Assembly: GCA_017477325.1 (NCBI GenBank)
Contig: JAFUWV010000010.1
Location: forward strand, 62,001 to 126,000
Length of the DNA stretch: 64,000 bases
Source of the DNA: Paludibacteraceae bacterium
GTDB taxonomy: Bacteria; Bacteroidota; Bacteroidia; Bacteroidales; Paludibacteraceae
Reading direction: 5' to 3'
The notes under the pieces were generated by a model. The model did not search any database. It worked only from the letters and a program-made list of their open reading frames with translations, and was not told the origin of the DNA. The position numbers and the translations under genes are program-made. This document shows positions 7,323 through 15,275 of the stretch, piece after piece (the stretch's first letter is position 1; the number at the start of each line of letters is the position of its first letter).

Positions 7323-7368
7323 CACGTGATATAGTATGTCTAACCCGAAACAAAAACATAGCCACAAT

Positions 7369-10300
7369 ATGAAAACCCTACTGAACCGCGTGATATTACC
7401 GGCCGTTGCCTGCATGATGGCAGTTGCCAATGTGCATGGTGCAAGTATTTACAAAACCGATTTTGTCCAAACCCCTGTAAATGCAACAACTACTTTCAAT
7501 AAGGGAGAATTCATAGCTCCCCCAAGTTGGGGTGTTGGAAGCATGTGCTATCATACCACAAGTTCTGCGGGGGAAGTAACCATAACATTCACAAATCCCA
7601 TAGACCTGACTGCCTACTCTAATGTGAAACTTACATTATATTGGGGAGCAAGCAGTAACCGCCCTGTCAACTTGACAATAAATGGAGGTACAAGCAAAGA
7701 GATAGATAAAGTCGGTTCTTCATCAGACAGAAGTAAGACACGTTCTATAGACGTCTCTATCACAGAAAGTTCAATCAAGTCATTGAAGTTTAACGGCAGT
7801 GGCGGAGGAAACTCTTACTACTTTCAGTTAGAGATTACCGGTGATGGCGGAGGTACAGTCATCCCTGTTGCAGGTGTGTCGCTGAACAAGGACAAACTGA
7901 CGTTGGAGGAGGGCAAGAGTGAGAAGTTGACTGCCACGGTAGATCCGCGTGGAGCCACCAACACCAAGGTTACATGGACAAGCAGCAACCCCTCTGTGGC
8001 CACTGTAGATGAGCAAGGTAATGTGACTGCCGTCAGTGTCGGTCAGACCACTGTCACCGTCAAGACCGATGACGGAGGCTTTACTGCCACCTGTGCGGTC
8101 ACCGTGACGGCAAGCACTACCCCTGTGGTACACGTGGATGGTATCGCTTTTGCCAAGAGCCACACCGAACTGACGCTGTACGTTAACGACACACAGCAAC
8201 TGCAGTATTCAATCACGCCCTCAGATGCCACCAACAAGGCTGTCACATGGAGCGTGGACGACCCCTCTGTAGTGAGTGTCAGCAACGGTCTTGTCACCGC
8301 ACTGAAGAAAGGTGATGCCACAGTGACAGTTACTACCGTGGACGGACAGAAAACCGCTGAGAGCATAATCCACGTGAAAGAGAAAGAAGTACCCGTACCA
8401 AGCACCGACCTGAAAGTGCATGAGACAGAAGTATATGAAAGTCCCAAAGGATATGACACCGAACTCACTCAGTTCAACGGCAGAGATTATGAGGTGTATT
8501 ACCCGTCTTTCGACAGTGAGAGCAACTTATCAGTATCCACAACTCCCGCACAGAAAACCGCAGGTATAACCGAATCTATAAGTCAATACAATGCAAAGGC
8601 TATTGACGGATGGTTGGAGATAAATCTGACAGACGGCAAATCTAACAAAACATATACAGCCAAAGACGAGTTTGCAGCAGGAGAAGGAGCTTTGCATAAA
8701 CTGAAATCAGATGGTTACTACAAGATGCACATCAAGGGCTTTGACCAATTCAGTTTTTATGGGAAAGACAACAATAGTGATGCAAGCAAGAACCGCATGT
8801 TTGAAGTGCTAATAGATGGCGTAAAACAAGCAACCACTCCTATCACTTCCGAGTCGGTACGCAGGTTCAACATCTCACCTGACGAACATGTTATTGAACT
8901 TATCGGTCGCGGAAGCAGCAATAATGAGTTATATGGGTTCTCACTTCGCGTGGCCTACGTCCCAAAAGTAAAGCATATCTCAGGCAATGACTCCACACAG
9001 AATGTACTTCAGACTCAGGCTATGCAGCCCGTTACCTACTACCTGAAGAACAAAGTGAGCGATGCCGAGTTCAGTTGGGACGGAGCCGAGGCTACGGGTA
9101 TCAGTATGCAGAAGAGTGCCAACGACACGCTGACAGTCTCAGGCACAGCCAATTGCAAGAACGGAGTGTACAAATACACCATCTCTGCCAAGGACAAAGA
9201 CGGCAAAGTGATCAGCACCAAGACAGGAACGATAACCGTGAGCAGCAAGGTGGCCTATCAGAGAATGATCGACTCGGTGAAGACGGTATACGAGAAGGCC
9301 TCAATCGAGCCTGTGCTGTTCAACTATTACAGCATTGACAAATCGGATCTCAGTTGGCGTTGGACCTCGCAAACACCTGCAGGACTGAGTTTCACGGCGG
9401 ACGAGTCGGCTCACACGCTTACCCTCAGCGGCACTCCCACCACAGTGGGAACATTCCCATACGAAGTGACCCTCAAAGATGCCAACACGCTGAAAGGCAA
9501 GATAACAGTGTTGTCAAACAGCCCGACCGTAGTACCCGGTGCAAGCAAAACAATGCTATATCTGTACAAAACGGAGAGGACGAACAATATCTACTCGGAC
9601 CTGACACGCAAATATAACTATTTCGCCCGCCCTGCAGGAGGAGCAGGCAAGGCTGACAGCGACTATTCGGACTATGACTTCATTGTCATCTCGGAAGACG
9701 CCGATGCCAACAATGACGAGGTGATCAACATCATAAAGAACGTGAAGAAACCCGTGTTGAACATGAAGAACTTCACCTACACCACTTCCCGTTTGGGTTG
9801 GGGCTATCCCGACAACGGCAGTGTGAATAACACCGAGATCACAGTTCTTCAGCCCCAACACCCTGTGTTCAAAGGTATGAACGTAGAGGAAGGGAGCAAG
9901 ATAAAACTGCTCAGTCAGGTCACAGGCCGTGGTCTCATGCCATCAGAAATCACTCTTCAGGGCAGTTACGCTCTTGCCACAGCACTAAAGCAAGGTGCAC
10001 AATATGAGGCAGAGGGCGAACCTGAGACCTTCCTGCATGAAGTGCCGCAAGCCACACGCGGTGCCAAATACATACTCTTCCCGCTCTCTGAGCAGTCTGC
10101 AGGCAACCTCACTTCCGACGGACGCAAACTGCTGCAGAATGTGATTGAGTATCTGCTTTCCACTGAAGAGAGCAAAGTGGTGCTGCACGAACTGAAGATC
10201 ACAAGTTTCTCTATCGACGGCCATCAGGCTCAAATAGACGAGGCACAGCAGGAGATACATCTCGAGTTGCCCGAAGGAACCGACCTGACTCAGCTCACAC

Positions 10301-10647
10301 CGCAGATAACTCTTGCCAATCAGAAGACCAAGGTGACCCCTTCTTCAGGCACAACACTCAACATGTCTGACAGTTATTTCGGAGTTGACTTCACCGTCAG
10401 CGACTTCATAAACAGGAAAGTCTATACCGCATATATCACCACCGCCACTTCTCTTGACGACCTCTCGGCAGAGGGTCTGTGGTATGACGGCAAGGTGCTG
10501 CACAACCCGCAGGGCATTTGGGTAAATATATATAACGTGCAGGGTATGCTCATCACCACCACCAACGCCGACTATTCGTTTGAAAGTCAGCCTCAATCCA
10601 TGTATATGATAGTTAGCGAGAGAGGCGTTATGAAAGTAATGAACTAA
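7369..10647 (+). CDS. Large secreted multi-domain protein with Big_2 Ig folds and T9SS-like tail
   Basis: The 1092-residue protein starts with a signal peptide (MKTLLNRVILPAVACMMAVAN). After an N-terminal beta domain (about 25-160) come two bacterial Ig-like group 2 domains (about 167-335; VTWTSSNPSVATVD and VTWSVDDPSVVSV are the hallmark strands), a carbohydrate-binding-like beta domain, two further Ig-like repeats with LTVSGTANCKNGVYKYTI and LTLSGTPTTVGTFPYEVTL, a domain of mixed fold, and a C-terminal module with NIYNVQGM typical of T9SS type A sorting domains. No catalytic signature is recognised. It probably sits on the cell surface as an adhesin or glycan-binding scaffold. An upstream in-frame ATG at 7336 is less likely. 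Confidence 0.75.
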   Translation: MKTLLNRVILPAVACMMAVANVHGASIYKTDFVQTPVNATTTFNKGEFIAPPSWGVGSMCYHTTSSAGEVTITFTNPIDLTAYSNVKLTLYWGASSNRPVNLTINGGTSKEIDKVGSSSDRSKTRSIDVSITESSIKSLKFNGSGGGNSYYFQLEITGDGGGTVIPVAGVSLNKDKLTLEEGKSEKLTATVDPRGATNTKVTWTSSNPSVATVDEQGNVTAVSVGQTTVTVKTDDGGFTATCAVTVTASTTPVVHVDGIAFAKSHTELTLYVNDTQQLQYSITPSDATNKAVTWSVDDPSVVSVSNGLVTALKKGDATVTVTTVDGQKTAESIIHVKEKEVPVPSTDLKVHETEVYESPKGYDTELTQFNGRDYEVYYPSFDSESNLSVSTTPAQKTAGITESISQYNAKAIDGWLEINLTDGKSNKTYTAKDEFAAGEGALHKLKSDGYYKMHIKGFDQFSFYGKDNNSDASKNRMFEVLIDGVKQATTPITSESVRRFNISPDEHVIELIGRGSSNNELYGFSLRVAYVPKVKHISGNDSTQNVLQTQAMQPVTYYLKNKVSDAEFSWDGAEATGISMQKSANDTLTVSGTANCKNGVYKYTISAKDKDGKVISTKTGTITVSSKVAYQRMIDSVKTVYEKASIEPVLFNYYSIDKSDLSWRWTSQTPAGLSFTADESAHTLTLSGTPTTVGTFPYEVTLKDANTLKGKITVLSNSPTVVPGASKTMLYLYKTERTNNIYSDLTRKYNYFARPAGGAGKADSDYSDYDFIVISEDADANNDEVINIIKNVKKPVLNMKNFTYTTSRLGWGYPDNGSVNNTEITVLQPQHPVFKGMNVEEGSKIKLLSQVTGRGLMPSEITLQGSYALATALKQGAQYEAEGEPETFLHEVPQATRGAKYILFPLSEQSAGNLTSDGRKLLQNVIEYLLSTEESKVVLHELKITSFSIDGHQAQIDEAQQEIHLELPEGTDLTQLTPQITLANQKTKVTPSSGTTLNMSDSYFGVDFTVSDFINRKVYTAYITTATSLDDLSAEGLWYDGKVLHNPQGIWVNIYNVQGMLITTTNADYSFESQPQSMYMIVSERGVMKVMN

Positions 10648-10659
10648 CCACGGGGGTAG

Positions 10660-10691
10660 TTAACAGCTAATAGTTAACAGTTTATAGTTGG
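10660..10691 (+). repeat. AGTTAACAGCTAATAGTTAACAG repeat
   Basis: Short direct repeats of TAGTTAACAG and TATAGTTGG between the Ig-fold gene and the GH25 promoter. Part of the set of short-word repeats in this chromosome; no further copy of this exact word is in the window. Confidence 0.5.
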
Positions 10692-10739
10692 AAGCAAATA
10701 TTTTTTTTATTCGCTTTTCGCTATAAACTTTTTTTATTG

Positions 10740-10747
10740 TATCTTTG
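10740..10747 (+). promoter_or_regulatory. -7 box of the GH25 lysozyme gene
   Basis: TATCTTTG, a perfect TAnnTTTG match, with only a weak -33. It overlaps the upstream end of the open frame and places the transcript start close to the GTG at 10752. Confidence 0.6.
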
Positions 10748-10751
10748 CAGC

Positions 10752-11627
10752 GTGAACGGTTCTCCTAAGAAAAGAAGCAGAAGGCATCATCTGAGCAAGA
10801 AACAGAAGAGAAGGATGCGTATCGGAGTGGCAACAGGTGTTGCTGCTTTCGTATTGCTTCTGCCTCTGCTGACAGCAGGTATCCTATGGTGGAAAGGTCT
10901 GCTGCCGACACGGGAGGAGATGCCGAAATACAAGGAGTGGCTCAGGCTGATGATACATGGTTGGAAACACACGAGACTCCCCGAAGCAGAGGTGATAGGT
11001 ATAGATATCTCCCATTATCAGGGCAGTGTCAACTTTGATGAGCTGTGTTTCCATCTTGACCCCACAAGACGCATGTACAGTTCTCCTCAGAAGAATACCA
11101 AGCCTCGGAAAGTGGATTTTCTTATTGCCAAGGCCACCGAAGGAACACGCATGCAGGACTCCTATTACAACCAAAACAAGCAAGGGTGCAGAGATAACAA
11201 CATTCTGTTCGGCGCATACCATTTCTATTCCCCGCAAGCCTCCGCTACACTGCAGGCAAACAACTTCATCAGTTACTCCAAGCTGCAGAAGTCTGACTTT
11301 GCTCCTGTGCTCGACATAGAACCCGTGAACGGACGCCTGCCAATGAAAGATTCCGTGGACAAATGGCTCTATATCGTGGGCAGATACTATGGTGTCAAAC
11401 CTATTATCTACACCAACGAGAAAACCTTCACAGGCTATTTCCTGAAGGACAAACGCTTTCAGTCATATCCCTATTGGATAGCAAGATATGGAGGTAAAGA
11501 ACCAAGCCGGCACCATGCCATGTGGCAGTGCGCAGAGAGCGGAAGAGCAGGAGGAGTGACAGGACCTGTGGATATAGACATCTTCCGCGGCACAGAATCA
11601 GACCTTGGTCTGTACGTGATAAAGTAG
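10752..11627 (+). CDS. Membrane-anchored GH25 lysozyme
   Basis: The protein has a very basic N-terminus (many Lys/Arg), one membrane helix (IGVATGVAAFVLLLPLLTAG), a linker, and a GH25 domain. Family signatures: GIDISHYQG near residue 83 (catalytic Asp), an ATEG motif, AYHFYSP, and VLDIEP near residue 187 (the Asp-x-Glu pair), then YWIARYG and MWQC. GH25 enzymes cleave the MurNAc-GlcNAc bond of peptidoglycan; this one would face the periplasm on the inner membrane and may remodel wall or process nascent strands. The start is uncertain: GTG 10752 lies at the expected transcript start; ATG 10815 would still keep most of the membrane helix. I chose GTG because homologues usually have the basic tail. 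Confidence 0.85.
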   Translation: MNGSPKKRSRRHHLSKKQKRRMRIGVATGVAAFVLLLPLLTAGILWWKGLLPTREEMPKYKEWLRLMIHGWKHTRLPEAEVIGIDISHYQGSVNFDELCFHLDPTRRMYSSPQKNTKPRKVDFLIAKATEGTRMQDSYYNQNKQGCRDNNILFGAYHFYSPQASATLQANNFISYSKLQKSDFAPVLDIEPVNGRLPMKDSVDKWLYIVGRYYGVKPIIYTNEKTFTGYFLKDKRFQSYPYWIARYGGKEPSRHHAMWQCAESGRAGGVTGPVDIDIFRGTESDLGLYVIK

Positions 11628-11633
11628 ATATCA

Positions 11634-11682
11634 TGTCCGACATGTTGGACAAGTTGGACAGGTTCGCTTGATTGGTCAAGTT
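11634..11682 (+). repeat. GACAAGTTGGACAGGTT-type repeat
   Basis: Repeats of TTGGACAAG/TTGGACAGG follow the lysozyme stop. A related stretch (GAAGTTTGACAGGTTTGAGAAG) is at 12239-12278, and similar words occur inside the second DUF3078 gene (35840-35890). Confidence 0.55.
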
Positions 11683-11689
11683 TATTGTA

Positions 11690-11721
11690 TTTGGCACTTT
11701 CAAAGATTTTTATTATCTTTG
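11690..11721 (+). promoter_or_regulatory. Promoter of the nucleosidase-like gene
   Basis: TTTG (11690-11693) and TATCTTTG (11714-11721) with a 20-base spacer; ATG at 11744 gives a leader of about 16 bases. Confidence 0.7.
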
Positions 11722-11743
11722 CAGGCAAATAAACTATATCATT

Positions 11744-12223
11744 ATGCAATTAGTAGTTATAGCCGAGGAACAGGAAAGACAACTCGCTGAAAAGTACTTT
11801 CCGGGAATATCCGTGTTGGTTACAGGAGTGGGAGCACTCAACATAATGAAATCGCTCAGAGATATACCCCTTGACACCGAGATTTTCAATATCGGGCATG
11901 CAGGAAGCAGTAATTTTGAAATAGGTACTATGATAGAGGTTACGGAAGTAAGACTCAATCACCCCAATGTGCAATACCCTGAACCCGAATTTCACCTTTC
12001 ACCTATCCCGCAGCAGGAATACGACGAACCAAGACAGACATACAGAAAGTCGGTCTGCTATACAGGTGTGGACTTTGTTCTGCAGTCTGATTACAAGGAT
12101 TGTGTATTCGACATGGAACTTGCCTTCATCTGCGGAATGGGATTCAGTACTGTACACTCACTAAAGCATGTGAGCGACAACCTCTCCCTGCATGACTACA
12201 GAAAAGTTGGAGCAGGAGTGTGA
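11744..12223 (+). CDS. Compact nucleoside phosphorylase/MTA-SAH nucleosidase-like protein
   Basis: The 159-residue protein starts at ATG 11744, just after its promoter; the frame extends upstream but would include the promoter. It looks like the PNP/UDP phosphorylase fold: an N-terminal strand with VVIAEEQE, the glycine-rich TGVGALN, the NIGHAGS loop, the substrate-site FDMELAF (counterpart of the MTA/SAH nucleosidase Met-Glu pair) and the late SDNLS with the acidic residue expected to protonate the purine. It is clearly shorter than typical MTA/SAH nucleosidases of about 230 residues, with the middle of the fold reduced. Role by family: splitting the glycosidic bond of nucleosides such as S-adenosylhomocysteine, methylthioadenosine or futalosine. 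The substrate cannot be told from sequence. Confidence 0.65.
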   Translation: MQLVVIAEEQERQLAEKYFPGISVLVTGVGALNIMKSLRDIPLDTEIFNIGHAGSSNFEIGTMIEVTEVRLNHPNVQYPEPEFHLSPIPQQEYDEPRQTYRKSVCYTGVDFVLQSDYKDCVFDMELAFICGMGFSTVHSLKHVSDNLSLHDYRKVGAGV

Positions 12224-12238
12224 GGGGAAAGTTATATT

Positions 12239-12278
12239 AAGTTTGTGAAGTTTGACAGGTTTGAGAAGTTAGACAAGT
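12239..12278 (+). repeat. AAGTTTGTGAAGTTTGACAGG repeat
   Basis: Four degenerate units of about 10 bases (AAGTTTGnnn) between the nucleosidase-like gene and the gene at 12319. Related to 11634-11682. Confidence 0.55.
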
Positions 12279-12318
12279 ATAAGGTGATAAACTAAATAAA
12301 CATTCAAATATATACAAT

Positions 12319-14568
12319 ATGAAAGAGAAAAAACAACAAGGCTACAAGTGGACCTTCCAAAACATAGGAGGGGCTACAAGAGTGAAAATTCAGTCAGGTG
12401 AAGACTTGAAACATCTTGCCGAACTCGACAAGAAGATGTGGACCGTACTCAGTTGTCCTGTCACAGGTCTTGAGATTGACTGCAAGAGTTTGGAGTACAT
12501 GGATGCAGACGGCGACAAGAAAATCCACGTGGATGATGTCATTGCTACCACCAATTGGCTTCTTGATGTAGTAAAAGACGCTGACTCACTGCTTCTTGGG
12601 AAAGATGGTATTGCCCTCAGCGATATCAATCAGGACAGCGAGCAAGGTAAACGTCTGTATGCTTCCGCCAAGCAGATATTGGAGAACCTGAAGAAAGAAG
12701 GCGAAGTAGTAACTGTGGCTGATTCGAGCGACAGTATTGCCATTTTTGCTCAGACACGCTTCAATGGTGACGGTATTATCACCGAAGGAAGTACAGACGA
12801 TGAGAACCTCAAGCAGATAATTGCTGCTGCAGTGACAAGTACAGGCGGTAGTCAGGACCGCAGTGGAGTACAAGGTGTCAATGCTGACCAAATAGAGGCC
12901 TTCTATCAGGCTTTGGCAGACTATGCTGCATGGCTCAGTCAGAAACCCGAACTACCATACGGGGAGGATACTGACAAGGCTATTGAACTCTTCAATGCCC
13001 TCAATCTGAAAGTGAAGGACTTCTTCCTCCGTAGCAAACTTGCCGCTTTCGACCAAGACAGCACCGCTGCTCTTGATGTACAGGTTAGTCGCATTGAGGC
13101 TATCTCGGCAGACAATCTTACAGAGAAAGGCGATGAGATTGCTTCCTACCCCATCCAACGTGTTACAGGGAAAGCCGAACTTGACCTCACCGCCCCTGTA
13201 AATCCCGCATGGGCTGCACAGTTTGAAGCACTCATGGCTATTGTTGCTGATAAGAAGAAAAAGACTCTCACGGAAGCAGAGTGGGATGAGATAGGTCAGA
13301 AAACAGGCGCTTACACTGCATGGGTAGGTCAGAAGGCAGGTGCTTCGGTAGAGGCTTTGGGAATAGACTGCATTGACGCTCTCCTGAAGAACAATCAGAA
13401 AGAAGAACTTCTGAAACTTGTAGAACAAGACAAAGCACTTGAAGAGGAAGCAAACGGTATTGACTGTGTGGACAAACTCACACACCTCTATCGTGACTAT
13501 TTCCAAGTGCTGAGAAACTACATCACCCTGCAGGACTTCTATGAGAAAGATCAGAATGTAAAAGCCATATTCCAAGCAGGTACATTGATTATAGACCAAC
13601 GTGCTTGTCACCTGACAATGAAAGTACAGAATGCAGGTGCACATGGAGTTATGGCTCCTGCAAGTGGCATGTATCTCATCTACTGCACATGTACAAGTAA
13701 GGAAAAACCTGCTCCTGTGGAGATTGTAGCTGCAATGACCATGGGTGAGACAGGTGACCTCTATGTAGGAAAAAACGCTATCTTCTATGACCGTGAAGGA
13801 GTAGATTACGATGCTGTAGTTACCAAAATCATAGACAATCCTATCAGTATTCGTCAGGCTTTTTGGTCACCCTACCGCCGTTTGGCAAAGTGGATAGAAG
13901 ATATGATAAACAAACGTGCTGCAGAGAAAGACTCAAAGATGATGGCTGACACAACTGCCAAACTGCAGACAGCGCCTGCTGCAGGTGCTGATAGCAAACC
14001 TGCTCCTCAACAGTTTGACATAGCCAAGTTTGCCGGAATCTTTGCTGCCATAGGTATGGCACTCGGACTTATAGGTGCTGCACTTGCTTCATTCTTCGGA
14101 GCATTCACGGCTTGGTGGCATTGGGTTGTATTCTTTGTTGCCCTCATACTTATCATTTCAGGTCCAAGCATGATTATGGCATGGCTCAAACTCCGCAAGC
14201 GTAACATTGCTCCCCTGTTGAATGCCAACGGTTGGGCTGTCAACGCTGCATCTATAGTTAACATTCCATTCGGTGCCACACTGACTGATATGGTTAAATT
14301 CCCTCTTGTAAAAGCTAAAGACCCATTTGCAAAGAAAGGTCTGCCATGCTGGGCTAAATGGCTGATAGGAATACTCTGCATAGCAATAGTTGTATGCTGC
14401 ATGTGGCTGTTCGGTTGCTTTAACAAGTGGAATCTCATATCCCCTATTGAGCGTTTCCAACCTAAGGTAGAGGAAGTAGCAGAGCCTGCAGCAGAAACTG
14501 AGGAACCGGTTGCCCCTGTTGAAGAAACCACTACAGAAGGAGAAACTGCTCCTGCAGAGCAGCAATAA
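12319..14568 (+). CDS. Large membrane protein with EF-hand-like loops, function unknown
   Basis: The 749-residue protein has no signal peptide. Near residues 61-74 it has MDADGDKKIHVDDV, a good EF-hand calcium-loop match, and near 149-162 NGDGIITEGSTDDE, a second, looser loop. A long helical region with Glu/Lys-rich stretches follows (about 190-560). The C-terminal part has membrane helices at about 570-620 (two, around an AWWHW stretch) and about 680-700, with Pro/Gln-rich and Pro/Glu-rich tails. Most of the protein would be cytoplasmic by the absence of a signal, but topology is not settled. I do not recognise the family. It stands alone between a repeat and a bidirectional terminator. Possibly a calcium-responsive or coat/scaffold-like protein; that is a guess from the loops. 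Confidence 0.7.
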   Translation: MKEKKQQGYKWTFQNIGGATRVKIQSGEDLKHLAELDKKMWTVLSCPVTGLEIDCKSLEYMDADGDKKIHVDDVIATTNWLLDVVKDADSLLLGKDGIALSDINQDSEQGKRLYASAKQILENLKKEGEVVTVADSSDSIAIFAQTRFNGDGIITEGSTDDENLKQIIAAAVTSTGGSQDRSGVQGVNADQIEAFYQALADYAAWLSQKPELPYGEDTDKAIELFNALNLKVKDFFLRSKLAAFDQDSTAALDVQVSRIEAISADNLTEKGDEIASYPIQRVTGKAELDLTAPVNPAWAAQFEALMAIVADKKKKTLTEAEWDEIGQKTGAYTAWVGQKAGASVEALGIDCIDALLKNNQKEELLKLVEQDKALEEEANGIDCVDKLTHLYRDYFQVLRNYITLQDFYEKDQNVKAIFQAGTLIIDQRACHLTMKVQNAGAHGVMAPASGMYLIYCTCTSKEKPAPVEIVAAMTMGETGDLYVGKNAIFYDREGVDYDAVVTKIIDNPISIRQAFWSPYRRLAKWIEDMINKRAAEKDSKMMADTTAKLQTAPAAGADSKPAPQQFDIAKFAGIFAAIGMALGLIGAALASFFGAFTAWWHWVVFFVALILIISGPSMIMAWLKLRKRNIAPLLNANGWAVNAASIVNIPFGATLTDMVKFPLVKAKDPFAKKGLPCWAKWLIGILCIAIVVCCMWLFGCFNKWNLISPIERFQPKVEEVAEPAAETEEPVAPVEETTTEGETAPAEQQ

Positions 14569-14621
14569 TAAAAGTTGTACTATAACTAAAAGAACTATAG
14601 AAATAGTACAATAGTCATAAT

Positions 14622-14655
14622 AAAAAAGAAGCACATTCATTTGTGCTTCTTTTTT
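14622..14655. terminator. Bidirectional terminator between the EF-hand-like gene and rlmH
   Basis: AAGAAGCACA and TTGTGCTTCTT arms around a short loop, with an A-run before and a T-run after, so it can stop transcription from both sides. The two genes converge here. Confidence 0.9.
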
Positions 14656-14669
14656 ATCTTGGTTATAAG

Positions 14670-15140
14670 TCATTCATGATGATACGGTTCACCTCGGAGT
14701 ATTGTCATTGCACGATATATCTGCTCAACAAAAAACAGCCTTACCATTTGATGAGAGAAGGTCATCTTTGAAAGAGATAATTTGCCGTCAGATCTATCAT
14801 ACACTGCCTTGCTGAAACCATAAGGACCACCTACTACAAACACAACATTCCGCCCCACAGACATCATTCTTTGCAGATAATCAGCAAACTCAACACTGCG
14901 ATACTCAATGCCATGTTCATCCAAAAGAACCACAAAATCAGAGACCTGCACTTGTGAGAGTATGAGCCTCCCCTCTTCTGATTTTTGTTGTTCCTGACTC
15001 AGATTCTTGGCATTTCGCAACTCAGGTATCACCTGCAACTTAAACTGCAGATAATGCGTGAGTCTGCTTTGATAGTCATCCAACAATGTTTGTATATTCT
15101 TATCGGTAGTCTTTCCTACTACTAAAAGAGTTGTTTTCAT
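14670..15140 (-). CDS. rlmH: 23S rRNA pseudouridine-1915 N3-methyltransferase RlmH
   Basis: From ATG 15140 the protein has 156 residues, the standard RlmH length; the frame continues upstream past the promoter, so the longer version is rejected. Features of the SPOUT fold are clear: the start MKTTLLVVGKTTD, the central LDEHGIEYRSVEFADYL, the SAM-binding VVFVVGGPYGFSKAVYDR (trefoil knot), then LSLSKMTFSHQMVRLFFVEQIYRA and HHE at the end, all hallmarks of RlmH/YbeA. It methylates pseudouridine 1915 in helix 69 of 23S rRNA. It is transcribed from the minus half of a tight divergent promoter pair and ends at a bidirectional terminator. Confidence 0.97.
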   Translation of the reverse strand: MKTTLLVVGKTTDKNIQTLLDDYQSRLTHYLQFKLQVIPELRNAKNLSQEQQKSEEGRLILSQVQVSDFVVLLDEHGIEYRSVEFADYLQRMMSVGRNVVFVVGGPYGFSKAVYDRSDGKLSLSKMTFSHQMVRLFFVEQIYRAMTILRGEPYHHE

Positions 15141-15205
15141 CTTACTAATCTCCGAAGTAACAAATGCTGAGAACATTTTTTCATACAAGTGAATATTCTC
15201 CGCTG

Positions 15206-15252
15206 CAAAGATACGCAATATTTTGATATTCGCAAAATTCTTCGTACCTTTG
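15206..15252. promoter_or_regulatory. Overlapping divergent promoter pair for rlmH and the DUF4105/AlkP gene
   Basis: Minus strand: TATCTTTG (15206-15213) with TTTG at 15233-15236. Plus strand: TACCTTTG (15245-15252) with TTTTG at 15221-15225. Spacers are 19 bases in both. The -33 elements interleave, so the two promoters share one polymerase-binding region and probably exclude each other. Confidence 0.8.
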
Positions 15253-15275
15253 CAGATTAATTATATTGGATAATT

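Larger units (their letters stand above)
7032..7368. other. 337-base intergenic region with tandem repeats, terminator and promoter
   Basis: After the phosphatase stop come three 23-base tandem repeats (7063-7131), an ACTTAAGATACTTAACAACTTAAC stretch, the terminator at 7190-7217, CGGACATTCGGACAACCGGACA repeats (near 7242-7262), and a promoter at 7315-7322. The order repeat, terminator, CGGACA repeats, promoter is the same as in 1312-1854. Confidence 0.65.
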
